This document shows positions 20,729 through 29,916 of a stretch of 64,000 bases of DNA, one piece after another; within the stretch, counting starts at the first letter, position 1, and every line of letters starts with the position of its first letter. The notes under the pieces were generated by a model. The model was not told the DNA's origin and made no database searches. It was given only the letters and a program-made list of their open reading frames with translations. This stretch comes from Gammaproteobacteria bacterium HGW-Gammaproteobacteria-11 (lineage in GTDB: Bacteria > Pseudomonadota > Gammaproteobacteria > Pseudomonadales > Pseudomonadaceae), in NCBI GenBank assembly GCA_002840055.1, contig PGZJ01000002.1, positions 1 through 64,000 on the forward strand. Reading direction: 5' to 3'. Made by a program: the position numbers and the translations under genes.

Positions 20729-21616
20729 CTAGTCCTGAACCGCAACCTTGGCGCTGATCGCCATGCCACGGCGCCGGTAGACAACCACCAGCGTGGCCGT
20801 CACATACATCACCAGCGAGTAGAGCGCAGCGGGCACAGCCAGCTGTTCATCCTGTAGAAAGCTGGTGGCAATCAGCATCGCCAGGGTGCTGTTCTGAATA
20901 CCGGTCTCCAGGGTAATGGAGGTGGCCTGCGCGCCATCCAGGCGCAACAACAACGCCGAGACCATACCCAGCGCCATCATCACCAGATTCAAGGCAATAA
21001 TGGCGACGCCGCTGCTCATCAGGCCAGTGGCGACCTGATCCCCCTGGCGATACAGCACCCCGAGTATCAGTACCGCCAGAAACAGCATGCCAAACAGACT
21101 GATCTTGGGTTCCAGCCACAGCGCCAGGCGCAGGTTGCGCGCGCGTATCCACATGCCCAGGGCAATCGGCAGCAGGGTCATCAGAATCAGACTCAACATC
21201 ATTTGCAGCACCGGTACCCGCACGCTCTGATAGCCGCCATCAAACACCAGAAAGGCCCAACCCACCAGCAGTGGAATGCTGATTACCGCCAGCAGACTGC
21301 TGACCGCCGTCAAGGTCACGGACAGGGCCAGATCACCGCGCGCCATATAGGTCACCATATTCGAGGTCACCCCGCCCGGACAGGCCGCCAGCAACACCAG
21401 ACCAATGGCCAGCGCCGGGGTTGGCATCAGCCAGGCGGCCAGAGCAAAACCGACCAGCGGCAGGAGCAGCATCTGCCCACCCAGACCCGCCAGGGCCGGG
21501 CGAGGAAAGCGAAAGATACGGGTAAAGTCGCCCGGTGACAGGGTCAGTCCCATGCCCAACATGATGATGAACAGACACAGGGGGAGCACCAACTGAGACA
21601 GAATACCGCCAGTCAT
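20729..21616 (-). CDS. Bile acid:sodium symporter (BASS) family transporter
   Basis: 295 residues with nine to ten hydrophobic segments. It carries the BASS hallmarks LIIMLGMGLTLSPGDF at the start, AACPGGVTSNMVTYMARGDLALSV and LETGIQNSTLAMLIATSF. These transporters import organic anions with Na+; the substrate is not predictable. AAGGATAGGTT precedes the start. A LysR-type regulator is divergent upstream (164-bp gap), which makes it the likely regulator of this gene. Confidence 0.92.
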   Translation of the reverse strand: MTGGILSQLVLPLCLFIIMLGMGLTLSPGDFTRIFRFPRPALAGLGGQMLLLPLVGFALAAWLMPTPALAIGLVLLAACPGGVTSNMVTYMARGDLALSVTLTAVSSLLAVISIPLLVGWAFLVFDGGYQSVRVPVLQMMLSLILMTLLPIALGMWIRARNLRLALWLEPKISLFGMLFLAVLILGVLYRQGDQVATGLMSSGVAIIALNLVMMALGMVSALLLRLDGAQATSITLETGIQNSTLAMLIATSFLQDEQLAVPAALYSLVMYVTATLVVVYRRRGMAISAKVAVQD

Positions 21617-21780
21617 AACCTATCCTTGCAGGGCATGGTCGAAGCCTGCCGCCGAAAAATGTGAAGTTGTGGAATGCGGGTCTGTTTACAGCCGCAGCAC
21701 CCCAGCCTTGATAAGACAGAGCCAGAGCACAGTAGCGCAGCACTTTGTATGTGTATAATGACGATTTTTCAGGCAAACCA

Positions 21781-22719
21781 ATGAACGAGCTTCATCAGAA
21801 AGGTGACCTCAATCTGTTCCGCGTCCTGCTGGCCGTCGCTGATACCAACAGCACGCTGGAGGCCGGCGCCCAGTTGAACCTGTCGCAGTCGGCTGTGTCC
21901 CACGCCCTGCGCCGCCTGCGCGAAATGCTGGGCGACCCGTTGTTTGTCAAAAGCGGTCGGCAACTGGTGATGACCGCGCACACCCGCAGCATCCTGCCCA
22001 AGGTCCGCAGCGCCCTCGCAGACCTGTCCAGCGCCACCCTGCGCAACACGCCCTTCGACCCCAGCCGCACGGCCATGACCTTCAATCTAGGGCTGCGCGA
22101 TGCGCTGGAGTACCTGATGATGCCAGCGCTATTGCAGCGCGCGCAGCAGCAGCGCTGGCAGGTCAGCTTCCACAGTCAGCGGGTGTCTGGTGAGGATATT
22201 GAAGCGCGCCTGCTCTCGGGCGCACTGGATCTGGCGATCAGTCTGGAGTATGCCACCGGCGAGCAGATCGCCAGCCGCGAGTTGCTGCGTGAAGAGCTCA
22301 GCGTCATGGTCGGCCCCCGACATCCGGCCCATGCCAGCGGCCAGTTAAGCCTCAAGGACTATGAAAACAGCGCGCACGTACTGGTGGTACTGAAAGAGCA
22401 TGAGCGGATCTTTGTCGAACAGGCTCTCGGCGACTCAGGCCTTGGCCAGCGCCGTGTGGCCCTGCACTGTGAGCACTACCACGCCGCCGCCCAGGTTGTC
22501 GCCAAGACCGACCTGCTGCTGCTGATGCCGCGCACCTACGCGTTGAACCTGGCACAGCTGAATGGCAACCGCCTGCTGCCACCGCCCTTCGACTGCCGCA
22601 GTATCCCGGTGCGCCTGTACTGGCGCCAATCCCTCAGCCAGGAACCCTATATGCGCTGGCTGATCAACCAGGTGGAGGATCTGCTGAAACGCCTGCAGGC
22701 TGGGGTGAGTCAGTCCTGA
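21781..22719 (+). CDS. LysR-type transcriptional regulator
   Basis: 312 residues. The N-terminal winged helix-turn-helix is typical (DLNLFRVLLAVADTNSTLEAGAQLNLSQSAVSHALRRLREMLG), followed by a substrate-binding effector domain. It lies divergent from the BASS transporter, so control of that gene is likely (inference). The longer frame from 21745 adds residues before the conserved start, and the ATG at 21781 is preferred. Its inducer is unknown. Confidence 0.93.
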   Translation: MNELHQKGDLNLFRVLLAVADTNSTLEAGAQLNLSQSAVSHALRRLREMLGDPLFVKSGRQLVMTAHTRSILPKVRSALADLSSATLRNTPFDPSRTAMTFNLGLRDALEYLMMPALLQRAQQQRWQVSFHSQRVSGEDIEARLLSGALDLAISLEYATGEQIASRELLREELSVMVGPRHPAHASGQLSLKDYENSAHVLVVLKEHERIFVEQALGDSGLGQRRVALHCEHYHAAAQVVAKTDLLLLMPRTYALNLAQLNGNRLLPPPFDCRSIPVRLYWRQSLSQEPYMRWLINQVEDLLKRLQAGVSQS

Positions 22720-22808
22720 GGGGGCAAGATCATCCCCAGTTACTGTGCTCTTTACTGATAGATTGAACTAGAAAACTCAGCTTAATTTGTGCGGCAAAAG
22801 TGGAAGGC

Positions 22809-23033
22809 TCAATCAGTCAGAGTACGTGCCTTCCGCATGACATCCTTAGCCGGTACAGCTCTAGCCGATAGCGCGTCGAGTTCATCAGCTCTGCGCCGAG
22901 CCTCAAGCAACCAGTCAGAACGAAGCTCTTGTTCTAATGGCAAATCCAGACTAAGAAGTAATCGCTCGATCAATATGACTCTATGCTCCCTTGGGAGACT
23001 CAATGCTGCTTCTTGGATTTGCTGAAGATCCAT
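22809..23033 (-). CDS. Addiction-module-like antitoxin (solitary)
   Basis: 74 residues. The helical N-terminus (DLQQIQEAALSLPREHRVILIERLLLSL) and the C-terminal RRADELDALSARAVPAKDV match the short addiction-module component family whose members usually precede a RelE/ParE-type toxin. Here no toxin gene adjoins it. The frame extends to 23105, but ATG 23033 starts the family domain. A perfect 25-bp palindrome lies 38 bp upstream of the start and may be its operator. It may be an orphan or a remnant. Confidence 0.75.
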   Translation of the reverse strand: MDLQQIQEAALSLPREHRVILIERLLLSLDLPLEQELRSDWLLEARRRADELDALSARAVPAKDVMRKARTLTD

Positions 23034-23070
23034 GGAAAGGTTCCTTGCTCGCGAGCTAACTAGGCCATAA

Positions 23071-23095
23071 GGAAATGCCAAGCGTTGGCATTTCC
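23071..23095. promoter_or_regulatory. Perfect 25-bp hyphenated palindrome
   Basis: The two 11-base arms GGAAATGCCAA and TTGGCATTTCC are separated by GCG. It sits between the solitary antitoxin gene and the upstream monooxygenase-like gene. It has no T run on either strand, so an operator is more likely than a terminator (inference). Confidence 0.6.
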
Positions 23096-23117
23096 AAATT
23101 AGCATTCAAGAGCAATA

Positions 23118-23429
23118 TTAGCTCGGGGGCAACACCACCCATTCCGGCTCTTCGAATTCGCCAATCAGGCTGATCTCGCAGTTGCGCGCGTGCTTTTCCA
23201 GAATGCCCTTGACCATCTGGTCGCGGTTGTCGTCCTTGGCATCGCGGGCGGCCTTGGACTCCCAGCTGGCAATCGCCAGCAGGGTATCCGGCTCGCCGAT
23301 CTTGCGGTGCAGGCGGGTGCCCAGGGCACCGGGGGTGCGCTGGATCACCTCACTGGCGCGTATCCAGGCTTCGGCATACTCGTCTACGGTGTAACCGGGT
23401 TTCATGCGAACTTCAAAAATGAATTTCAT
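23118..23429 (-). CDS. Antibiotic biosynthesis monooxygenase-like protein
   Basis: 103 residues predicted to adopt the ferredoxin-like alpha/beta-barrel of the ABM family (dimeric alpha/beta barrel), with MKFIFEVRMKPGYTVDEYAEAW and GALGTRLHRKIGEPDTLLAIASWES. Members range from monooxygenases to heme-degrading or stress proteins, so no reaction can be assigned. GGGAGG precedes the ATG at 23429. It lies between an SDR gene upstream and the antitoxin-like gene. Confidence 0.7.
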   Translation of the reverse strand: MKFIFEVRMKPGYTVDEYAEAWIRASEVIQRTPGALGTRLHRKIGEPDTLLAIASWESKAARDAKDDNRDQMVKGILEKHARNCEISLIGEFEEPEWVVLPPS

Positions 23430-23503
23430 CGTAGCCTCCCTTGTCCTCAGGTTAGAGGCAGGGAATGCCCGGCAGGTTCATCACCGGACAAGAAAGCCGG
23501 CAA

Positions 23504-24358
23504 TTACCTGTTTACAGCACCCGGATCAACCGACGCGCCCGCACCCAGTTCGGCACGCACCTTGGCCAGACGCGCACCCTCCTTGGCCGTGATACTGAAG
23601 ATCTTTTCAGGATCGGCCACACGCAACTGCAGCGCACCCAGCTCCATGCCCTCGGCGACAATGATGTCGTGCTGACGGGCGGTCAGACCAGCGAGAATAG
23701 TCTGGGCGGCCGCATCCGGATCAATGCCGTTATCGATATTGGTATCGGAACGACCACGGGCAGCGCCGCTGCCTTCCAGCGCATTCAGGGCAATTGCGGT
23801 GCGCACCGACCCCGGCAGGATGATGCTCACGCCAATGCCATAGGCCTCTTCAACCTCGGCACGAAGTGCCTCGAAATAGCCGACTACCGCATGCTTGGCA
23901 CCACAGTAACCGGTGCGCAGCGCCGTACCGACCTTACCGGCCACCGAACTGACCACTGCCAGTTGGCCACTGCCCTGCTCCACCAGTCGCGGCAACAGCG
24001 CCTGGGTCAGCGCCAGCGGCGCCAGATAATCCACCTCGATCAATTGGCGATAAACCTCAAATGAGGTATCCAGCGCCAGACTGCGCTGACTGATGCCGGC
24101 GTTGTTGATCAGCACATCAATACGTCCACGCCAGGTCCAGGCCTGCTCGACCAGACCCGGCAACAGCGCATAGTCGGTGGTTTCAAAGGGCAACACCAGG
24201 GTGCGTTCTGGTGCCAGATTGGCCACCGCATGCAAGGCCGCGGCCCGGCGTCCGGATAGAATCACCTCGGCGCCCTGGGCCAGAAACGCCTTGGCCAGCG
24301 CTTCGCCAATGCCTGACGAGGCCCCGGTGATCCAGACCACTTTGGATGCAAATGACAT
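23504..24358 (-). CDS. Short-chain dehydrogenase/reductase
   Basis: 284 residues, classical SDR. The glycine-rich motif is TGASSGIGEALAKAF, with NNAG at LINNAGIS and the catalytic YxxxK at GYCGAKHAVVGYF. The C-terminal region is longer than minimal. The substrate is unknown. The ATG at 24358 follows GGGAGAAGTCGCTT, so the frame extension to 24400 is not used. It is divergent from the MFS gene at 24604. Confidence 0.86.
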   Translation of the reverse strand: MSFASKVVWITGASSGIGEALAKAFLAQGAEVILSGRRAAALHAVANLAPERTLVLPFETTDYALLPGLVEQAWTWRGRIDVLINNAGISQRSLALDTSFEVYRQLIEVDYLAPLALTQALLPRLVEQGSGQLAVVSSVAGKVGTALRTGYCGAKHAVVGYFEALRAEVEEAYGIGVSIILPGSVRTAIALNALEGSGAARGRSDTNIDNGIDPDAAAQTILAGLTARQHDIIVAEGMELGALQLRVADPEKIFSITAKEGARLAKVRAELGAGASVDPGAVNR

Positions 24359-24603
24359 AAGCGACTTCTCCCTTGCGTGCGGGCAACCCGTGTCCCGCAA
24401 AAATAGGGAAATTAACCCCTGTACCTGCTCCAGTCTGTCTTCGGTTTGACAGTCGTTCGCCTGCGGACCGAGCAGACTGGGTCAGCAGCAGGATCACCGA
24501 CAGCAAAAAGTGATCGCACAGCCTGCCCTTGCCGCCGTATTCTTCCTGGGGGCCCGGCAGTTGGGCCACCCTGCATAACAACAAGGGCAAGGAGCCCAGG
24601 ACC

Positions 24604-25794
24604 ATGCCAGACCACACCCCTGTTCCGGTCAATCGCATCAAACTGGTAGCCGCCCTTGGTGTGACCCAGATACTCGCCTGGAGCAGCACCTATTACCTGC
24701 CCGCCGTACTCGCCACCCCGATTGCCACAGACACCGGCTGGTCGATTACCCATGTGGTCATGGGTTTATCCTGGGGGCTGCTGGTGGCCGGTGGCTGTTC
24801 GCCGCTGGTAGGACGCCTGATTGACCGTCACGGCGGCCGGCCTTTACTGGCCAGCAGCTCGGTATTGTTGGCGCTGGGCCTGCTGTGCATGGGCCTGGCT
24901 ACCCATCTGGTGTTCTACTATCTGGCCTGGACCCTGATGGGTCTGGCCATGGCCGCCGGCCTGTATGATGCGGCCTTTTCAACCCTGGGCCGCCTGCTCG
25001 GCGACAACGCCCGCGCCTCAATGACCGGCCTGACCCTGATTGGCGGCTTTGCCAGTACCCTGGGCTGGCCATTAATCGCCGGACTGGAGCAGCAGATTGG
25101 CTGGCGTGCTAGCTGTTTTGTACTAGCCGGCCTGCATCTGAGTATCGGCCTGCCGATTTATCTGCTGGCCATCCCCAGATGCAACAGCACGCCGGTCGAG
25201 CACAGCACAGCGGACACCCCTCCACACCGCGACAACAGCCTCCGCCGCCCCGCGACCGGTCGGCTGCTCCTGCTGGTCGCCGTACTGCTGACGCTGCAAT
25301 CCCTGGTGTTTTCCAGCATGTCCGTACACCTGCTGGATGTGCTGCAATTGCTGGGTATCGCCACCGCCACCGCCTTGGCCATCGGCATGGTGCTGGGTCC
25401 ATCCCAGGTGGTGGCACGCCTGACTGAATTCTCCATTGGCCGCAACCTTCACCCCACCTGGTCTACCCGCGCCGCGATTCTGTTCTGTGGGCTGGGCATC
25501 GCCCTGTTGCTCCCTGCCCTGCCCTGGCTGGGTTTTATTGCCATGGCCTTCTACGGTGCCGGCATAGGCCTGCTGACCATCGCCCGCGGCACCCTGCCAC
25601 TCGCCCTGTTTGGCGCCGACGGCTATGGCACCCGGATGGGCTTGCTGGCACGTCCGATGCTGGTCGCCCAGGCCACGGGCCCCGTGGCGGCGGCTTTAAT
25701 CCTGGAAAGAATGGGCGCCACGCCCTTGCTGCTGGTGATCTGTGGCCTGGTAGTCATGAGTTTCCTGGTGAGCCTTGCCCTGCCATCCAAGTGA
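24604..25794 (+). CDS. Major facilitator superfamily transporter
   Basis: 396 residues with about 12 membrane segments. A typical MFS loop motif is GRLIDRHGGRPLL between helices 2 and 3, and IAWSSTYYLPAV-type sequence follows the first helix. The two halves are separated by a hydrophilic loop (about 195-225). GGAGCCCAGGACC precedes the ATG. The substrate cannot be inferred. It is convergent with the glucosylglycerol synthase gene. Confidence 0.88.
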   Translation: MPDHTPVPVNRIKLVAALGVTQILAWSSTYYLPAVLATPIATDTGWSITHVVMGLSWGLLVAGGCSPLVGRLIDRHGGRPLLASSSVLLALGLLCMGLATHLVFYYLAWTLMGLAMAAGLYDAAFSTLGRLLGDNARASMTGLTLIGGFASTLGWPLIAGLEQQIGWRASCFVLAGLHLSIGLPIYLLAIPRCNSTPVEHSTADTPPHRDNSLRRPATGRLLLLVAVLLTLQSLVFSSMSVHLLDVLQLLGIATATALAIGMVLGPSQVVARLTEFSIGRNLHPTWSTRAAILFCGLGIALLLPALPWLGFIAMAFYGAGIGLLTIARGTLPLALFGADGYGTRMGLLARPMLVAQATGPVAAALILERMGATPLLLVICGLVVMSFLVSLALPSK

Positions 25795-25828
25795 CTGCCA
25801 GCCTGGGAGCCACCCACCTAAGCGTGGC

Positions 25829-28093
25829 TCACGCTTGGGCTGCCAGATACTCCACACCCTCCTGACGACTATCCCTGACCGCCTGCAGAAACTCATCACC
25901 CCAGCGCTTGATGTCGTTATGCTGAATGATCGCAAACATGCCCCGGATACGTGACTCACGGTCGGCCCGACCGAGGGTAAGACCCAGATACAGGGTGTCG
26001 CGCAGGTCATGCGGATCGTGGGGGTTGGTCAAGAGCGCGCCGTGCAGCTCGGCAGCCGCGCCGGCGAACTCCGACAGCACCAGCACGCCTCTGCCCTCAC
26101 AGAGTCCCTGGGTCGCGACATACTCCTTGGCGACCAGATTCAGTCCGTCGCGCAGCGGGGTAATCCACATCACATCGGCCATCAGGTAATAGGCGATCAG
26201 GTCGCGGAACGGAAAGGCGCGGTAGAAGAAATGCACCGGCGTCCAGCCGACCTGGGAGAAACGCCCGTTGATCCGCCCGACCGCCTGTTCAATCTGTTGC
26301 AACAGCGTGTCGTAGATGGTCATTTCCGCCGCCGCCGGGACGCAGATGGTCAACAGCGAGACCTTGCCGACCAGCTCCGGATGGGCGTCGAGCAGGGCCT
26401 CGAAGGCCAGCATCTTGGCCAGAATACCCTTGGTGTAATCCAGCCGCTCGACCGACAGCACCACCCGCAGCCCCTTGAGCTGCTCGCGTAACTTTTCCAT
26501 TTGCGCCTGACAGGCGGGCTGCTCGATCACCTCGTACACCCGGCCGATATCCAGCCCCACCGGGTGCGCCCCCAGGCCGATATGCCGACCGTGCACCGAG
26601 ATGCTGCGGGTCATTCTGTCCAGCCCCACGGCGCAGCCATAGGTCAGAAAACGCGGCGCGCAATCCTGACTAGTAAGCACCTCGACCGGCGCCACACCGC
26701 GAATCACATCGACAAAGTTTTCCGACTGCCGCGGAATATGAAAGCCGATGTAGTCACACTGCAACAGGCTGCCAACGATCTCACGCCGCCAGGGCAATAC
26801 GTTGAACACGTCAGCGGAGGGGAAATAGGTATGGTGGAAAAAGGCGATGGTCAGATCCGGCCGCAACGGCCGCAAATAGGCGGGTACCATCCACAGGTTG
26901 TAGTCGTGCAGCCAGACCACTGCGCCCTCGGCGGCCTCGGCCGCGGTGCGCTCGGCGAACAGCAGATTGACCTTGAGAAAGACCTCCCAGTCCTCCTCAC
27001 GGAAAATCGCCCGCTCCCAGAAGGTATGCAGGGTCGGCCAGAAGGCCTCCTTGGAAAAGCGCTTGTAGAACACATCCACATCGTTCTTGCTCAAGGCCAC
27101 ACGTGCGGCCACCAGATTCGCGTAGCGCTCACGGTCAACACTGGTGTGCACCTCAAAGGCCCTGTCCTTGCGCGGATCATGTATCGACCAGGCTACCCAG
27201 GAACCCTGCTGGCCCTGGGCAAAGAAACTCAGCAGGGTTGGCAGAATGCCGTTGGGCGATGACGGCGGACGGCGAATCAACTGGCCGTTCTCAATCACCT
27301 CCTCATAGGGCAAACGGTGATAGACCATGACCAGATCGGCCTTGCCCTTGATGCCCAGCCCCGGCAATTCGTAATCAATGCCCATGGGGCCAAGAAAACC
27401 AAAGTGCCCCAGCGCCTCGAGAATCCCGCCACAACCACTGAGCCGGGCATGCAGCACCTTGGCGCGGTCAGCCGTGGCCTCCAGCAGACCGGGTTCAGAC
27501 TCGCCGACGCACACACCCTTGAAGCCCTGCTCATACATCGACAGATCGTTCAGCGTGTCGCCAGCCACCAGTACATCATCAAAATCGGCTTCCAGATGAC
27601 TGATCAGACGCTTGAGTGTGCTGCCCTTGTTCACGCCAGCGGGCAGCAGATCCAGATACATGTCGGCGGAAAACAACAGATCACAACCCAGCTTCTCGGC
27701 CACGTCACGAATCTCATCGGTCACTGCCCCCGGCTCGCAGAAGTACGAACAACGGCGCTGCTGTGGCACATTCTGCCGCTCCAGTCCGGCAAAGGCAGCC
27801 ATCGATTGCAGCACCACCTGCTCACCGGGCCAGGACTGTTCGATCTCGCTCTGCAGCGGATACACCGCCTGCAGGGTGTCGCCATCAACCACCGTGGCAC
27901 CGACATCACAGATGATGTAATCCGGGCGCGGAATCGCCGGATCAGACAGCAGCGGCACCACCACCTCCAGACCCCGGCCAGTGACGAACACCAGCTTGAT
28001 GCCCGGATGCGCATCGATCAGTTGATACAGCCGTTGGCGATTGTCGGGGTCGCCGCCGAGAAAGGTTCCATCAAGGTCAGTGGCCAGAATCAT
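25829..28093 (-). CDS. ggpPS: Glucosylglycerol-phosphate synthase/phosphatase
   Basis: 754 residues in two parts. Residues 1-250 are a HAD phosphatase: ILATDLDGTFLGGD carries the nucleophile DxDGT and VLVAGDTLNDLSMYEQG the acidic motif IV. Residues 265-754 are a GT20 glycosyltransferase with SVERLDYTKGILAKM and TPLRDGLNLVAKEYVA. ADP-glucose and glycerol-3-phosphate would give glucosylglycerol phosphate, and the HAD domain would then remove the phosphate, as known for the Stenotrophomonas fused enzyme. The product is a compatible solute under salt stress. The 17-bp overlap with the upstream transporter gene gives coupling. A trehalose synthase is a less likely alternative, because it would not carry this fusion order. 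Confidence 0.88.
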   Translation of the reverse strand: MILATDLDGTFLGGDPDNRQRLYQLIDAHPGIKLVFVTGRGLEVVVPLLSDPAIPRPDYIICDVGATVVDGDTLQAVYPLQSEIEQSWPGEQVVLQSMAAFAGLERQNVPQQRRCSYFCEPGAVTDEIRDVAEKLGCDLLFSADMYLDLLPAGVNKGSTLKRLISHLEADFDDVLVAGDTLNDLSMYEQGFKGVCVGESEPGLLEATADRAKVLHARLSGCGGILEALGHFGFLGPMGIDYELPGLGIKGKADLVMVYHRLPYEEVIENGQLIRRPPSSPNGILPTLLSFFAQGQQGSWVAWSIHDPRKDRAFEVHTSVDRERYANLVAARVALSKNDVDVFYKRFSKEAFWPTLHTFWERAIFREEDWEVFLKVNLLFAERTAAEAAEGAVVWLHDYNLWMVPAYLRPLRPDLTIAFFHHTYFPSADVFNVLPWRREIVGSLLQCDYIGFHIPRQSENFVDVIRGVAPVEVLTSQDCAPRFLTYGCAVGLDRMTRSISVHGRHIGLGAHPVGLDIGRVYEVIEQPACQAQMEKLREQLKGLRVVLSVERLDYTKGILAKMLAFEALLDAHPELVGKVSLLTICVPAAAEMTIYDTLLQQIEQAVGRINGRFSQVGWTPVHFFYRAFPFRDLIAYYLMADVMWITPLRDGLNLVAKEYVATQGLCEGRGVLVLSEFAGAAAELHGALLTNPHDPHDLRDTLYLGLTLGRADRESRIRGMFAIIQHNDIKRWGDEFLQAVRDSRQEGVEYLAAQA

Positions 28094-29429
28094 GGGCGTT
28101 ACTCCCGGGTTTTGCGTGATCAGTGTCTGAATCAACAGCATCGGAAAGGACACTATCGGATGGGTTTTCAGCCCCAGAGGGTGCTTCGCCCGATGGGCTT
28201 GCTGCCGTCTCGGCATCCTCCAGCATCATGCCCAGCACCTCTGGCGAGGTGCGGACCATGGGAATGAAGTGAGCGGGTTCATCAACGATCCGATCTGCAC
28301 CGCGCCGCGCCTGGGACAGGGCATAGAGCCCGCACAGGCCAAACATCACCGCAAAGAACAGCGGCAAAGCCAGCGGTGCCGTTATGCCCATCACAGCACC
28401 AGCCAAAGCCGGTCCTATTGCCGCACCCAGTCCGTGCAGCATCAGCAACGAGGCATTGCCGGAGAGAATATCCGCGTGTTTCAGATGATCGATCAGATGC
28501 GCCACCGCCGCCGGATACACAGCAAAGGCGCCGCCACCAAATACCGCCGCCGCCAGTAACAACCATTGGCCAAACTGACCCAGCAGCGCCATCAGTAATC
28601 CGCCCGTCACCGCGATAGCCGAAATGATCGCCAGCGCCAGACGCCGGTCGGCGCGATCAGACAACATACCCAACGGCCACTGCATGGCCGCGCCCGCAAT
28701 AATCACCAGCGATACAAAAGTCGCAATCTGTCCGGTGTCCATGCCCATGCGGCCGGCATAGACTGCCCCCAGGCCCCAGAATCCACCCATCGCCAAGCCT
28801 GACAACAGTGCAGCGCTACAGGCCACCGGCGCCGCTTGCCAGAGCTTGCGCAGCGACAGGCCGGGGGTATTCTCGATCACCGGTTGGGGTAAGCGCGTCG
28901 CCACCACTGGCATCAGGGCCGCAGTGACCAGCATCGCCGCAAGGGCAAACAGACTGAAGGCCATGGGGCTGTCCAGCCGCAGCAGTTGCTGGGCCAGCGC
29001 CAGCGACCCAAGGTTGACCGCCATGTACAGGGCAAACACCTGACCACGCCGATCAGGCGGCGCCTGGGTATTCAGCCAGCTCTCGATAACGGTATAGATG
29101 CCCACCAGCGCAACGCCGGTAACGACCCTGAGGACCAACCAGGTCAGCGGCTCCACCAGCAAGGCATGCAGCAGAATCGACACCGCCTCGGCAGCAGCCA
29201 GAAAGGCAAAGGCACGCACATGCCCCATGCGCCGAATCAGCTTCGGGCACAGCCAGGTACCAAGAATGAATCCCGCGAAGTAGGCTGAACCCAGCAGACC
29301 CAGGGTCTGGTCAGTGAATCCCTCACCACTGCCACGCAGGGCCAGCAAGGTATTGAGCAGGCCGGTGCCCAGCAACAGCAGGGCAATGCCAGACAGCAGT
29401 GCTGCAATGGGCAGCAGAATCTTGATCAT
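28077..29429 (-). CDS. YcaD-like MFS transporter
   Basis: 450 residues with about 12 membrane segments. It starts ILLPIAALLSGIALLLLGTGL and has MFS loop residues LCPKLIRRMGHVRAFAF. The last 60 residues are a hydrophilic, acidic tail (about 390-450). It overlaps ggpPS by 17 bp and shares its promoter. In Stenotrophomonas a YcaD-type transporter neighbours ggpS, so export or retention of glucosylglycerol or a precursor is a fair guess. AAGGATTCAGCTGC precedes the ATG. A PAS-winged-helix regulator diverges from it. Confidence 0.85.
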   Translation of the reverse strand: MIKILLPIAALLSGIALLLLGTGLLNTLLALRGSGEGFTDQTLGLLGSAYFAGFILGTWLCPKLIRRMGHVRAFAFLAAAEAVSILLHALLVEPLTWLVLRVVTGVALVGIYTVIESWLNTQAPPDRRGQVFALYMAVNLGSLALAQQLLRLDSPMAFSLFALAAMLVTAALMPVVATRLPQPVIENTPGLSLRKLWQAAPVACSAALLSGLAMGGFWGLGAVYAGRMGMDTGQIATFVSLVIIAGAAMQWPLGMLSDRADRRLALAIISAIAVTGGLLMALLGQFGQWLLLAAAVFGGGAFAVYPAAVAHLIDHLKHADILSGNASLLMLHGLGAAIGPALAGAVMGITAPLALPLFFAVMFGLCGLYALSQARRGADRIVDEPAHFIPMVRTSPEVLGMMLEDAETAASPSGEAPSGAENPSDSVLSDAVDSDTDHAKPGSNAHDSGH

Positions 29430-29811
29430 GCAGCTGAATCCTTTTTTACGACATGGATTCAGGCAGAGGGGGTGTAAAACGCCACAAAGGCGAAGTGCTT
29501 GATTAATCGCTATTTGTTAAGACCATACCCCAGCTGGGACGGGCATACCACCCTTGTGACCGTCGGACGGATAATGGATCAGGCGCTCGCATGCCATTTT
29601 GCTGCCGCCACGATTGATGCAGGGCAACACTCAAATGTCCGCAGTTACCCATCAAAAGCGACGCTTTTTCAGGCCTGGATGCCTGTTACAGAATATCTAT
29701 CTTTTTTTGTTACAGCTGCCGATTTACAGGGCATCATACGGACACAAAAAAGCTCGATTGAAAACTTCATCGCCATTGAATCATCTGGCTTCAAGACCTT
29801 GAGGAGTTATT
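29430..29811. promoter_or_regulatory. Divergent control region of the glucosylglycerol locus
   Basis: About 380 bp between the transporter and the regulator gene. It is richer in A+T than its surroundings and should hold promoters for both directions. AAAAGCG-A-CGCTTTT (29654-29668) is a perfect 15-bp inverted repeat and a candidate operator. A 119-residue open frame crosses this region but has no start signal or family similarity. Confidence 0.4.
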
Positions 29812-29916
29812 TTGAGCGCACAAGATATGCACCCTTGCGAGATTCACCGGCTATCTGATCAGTACTTTCCTTCCTTCGTCTGCCTGACCTTAGCCGGGTG
29901 GCCAAAACCTCGATGA
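29812..29916 (+). CDS. Short ORF coupled to the PAS regulator
   Basis: A TTG start follows GAGGAGTTATT, a strong ribosome binding site (29801-29811). It runs 34 codons to a TGA that overlaps the ATG of the PAS regulator (ATGA, 29913-29916). The residues (SAQDMHPCEIHRLSDQ then YFPSFVCLTLAGW) match nothing I know. Either it is a translated leader that couples regulator expression, or the ribosome binding site truly serves the regulator through re-initiation. Confidence 0.45.
   Translation: MSAQDMHPCEIHRLSDQYFPSFVCLTLAGWPKPR

Noticed and set aside
23071..23095. Palindrome as terminator of the monooxygenase-like gene
   Set aside because: There is no T run after it on either strand, so an operator is more likely.
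29499..29858. 119-residue plus-strand frame in the ggpPS control region
   Set aside because: It has no ribosome binding site or family similarity, and it overlaps the regulator leader, so it is treated as chance.
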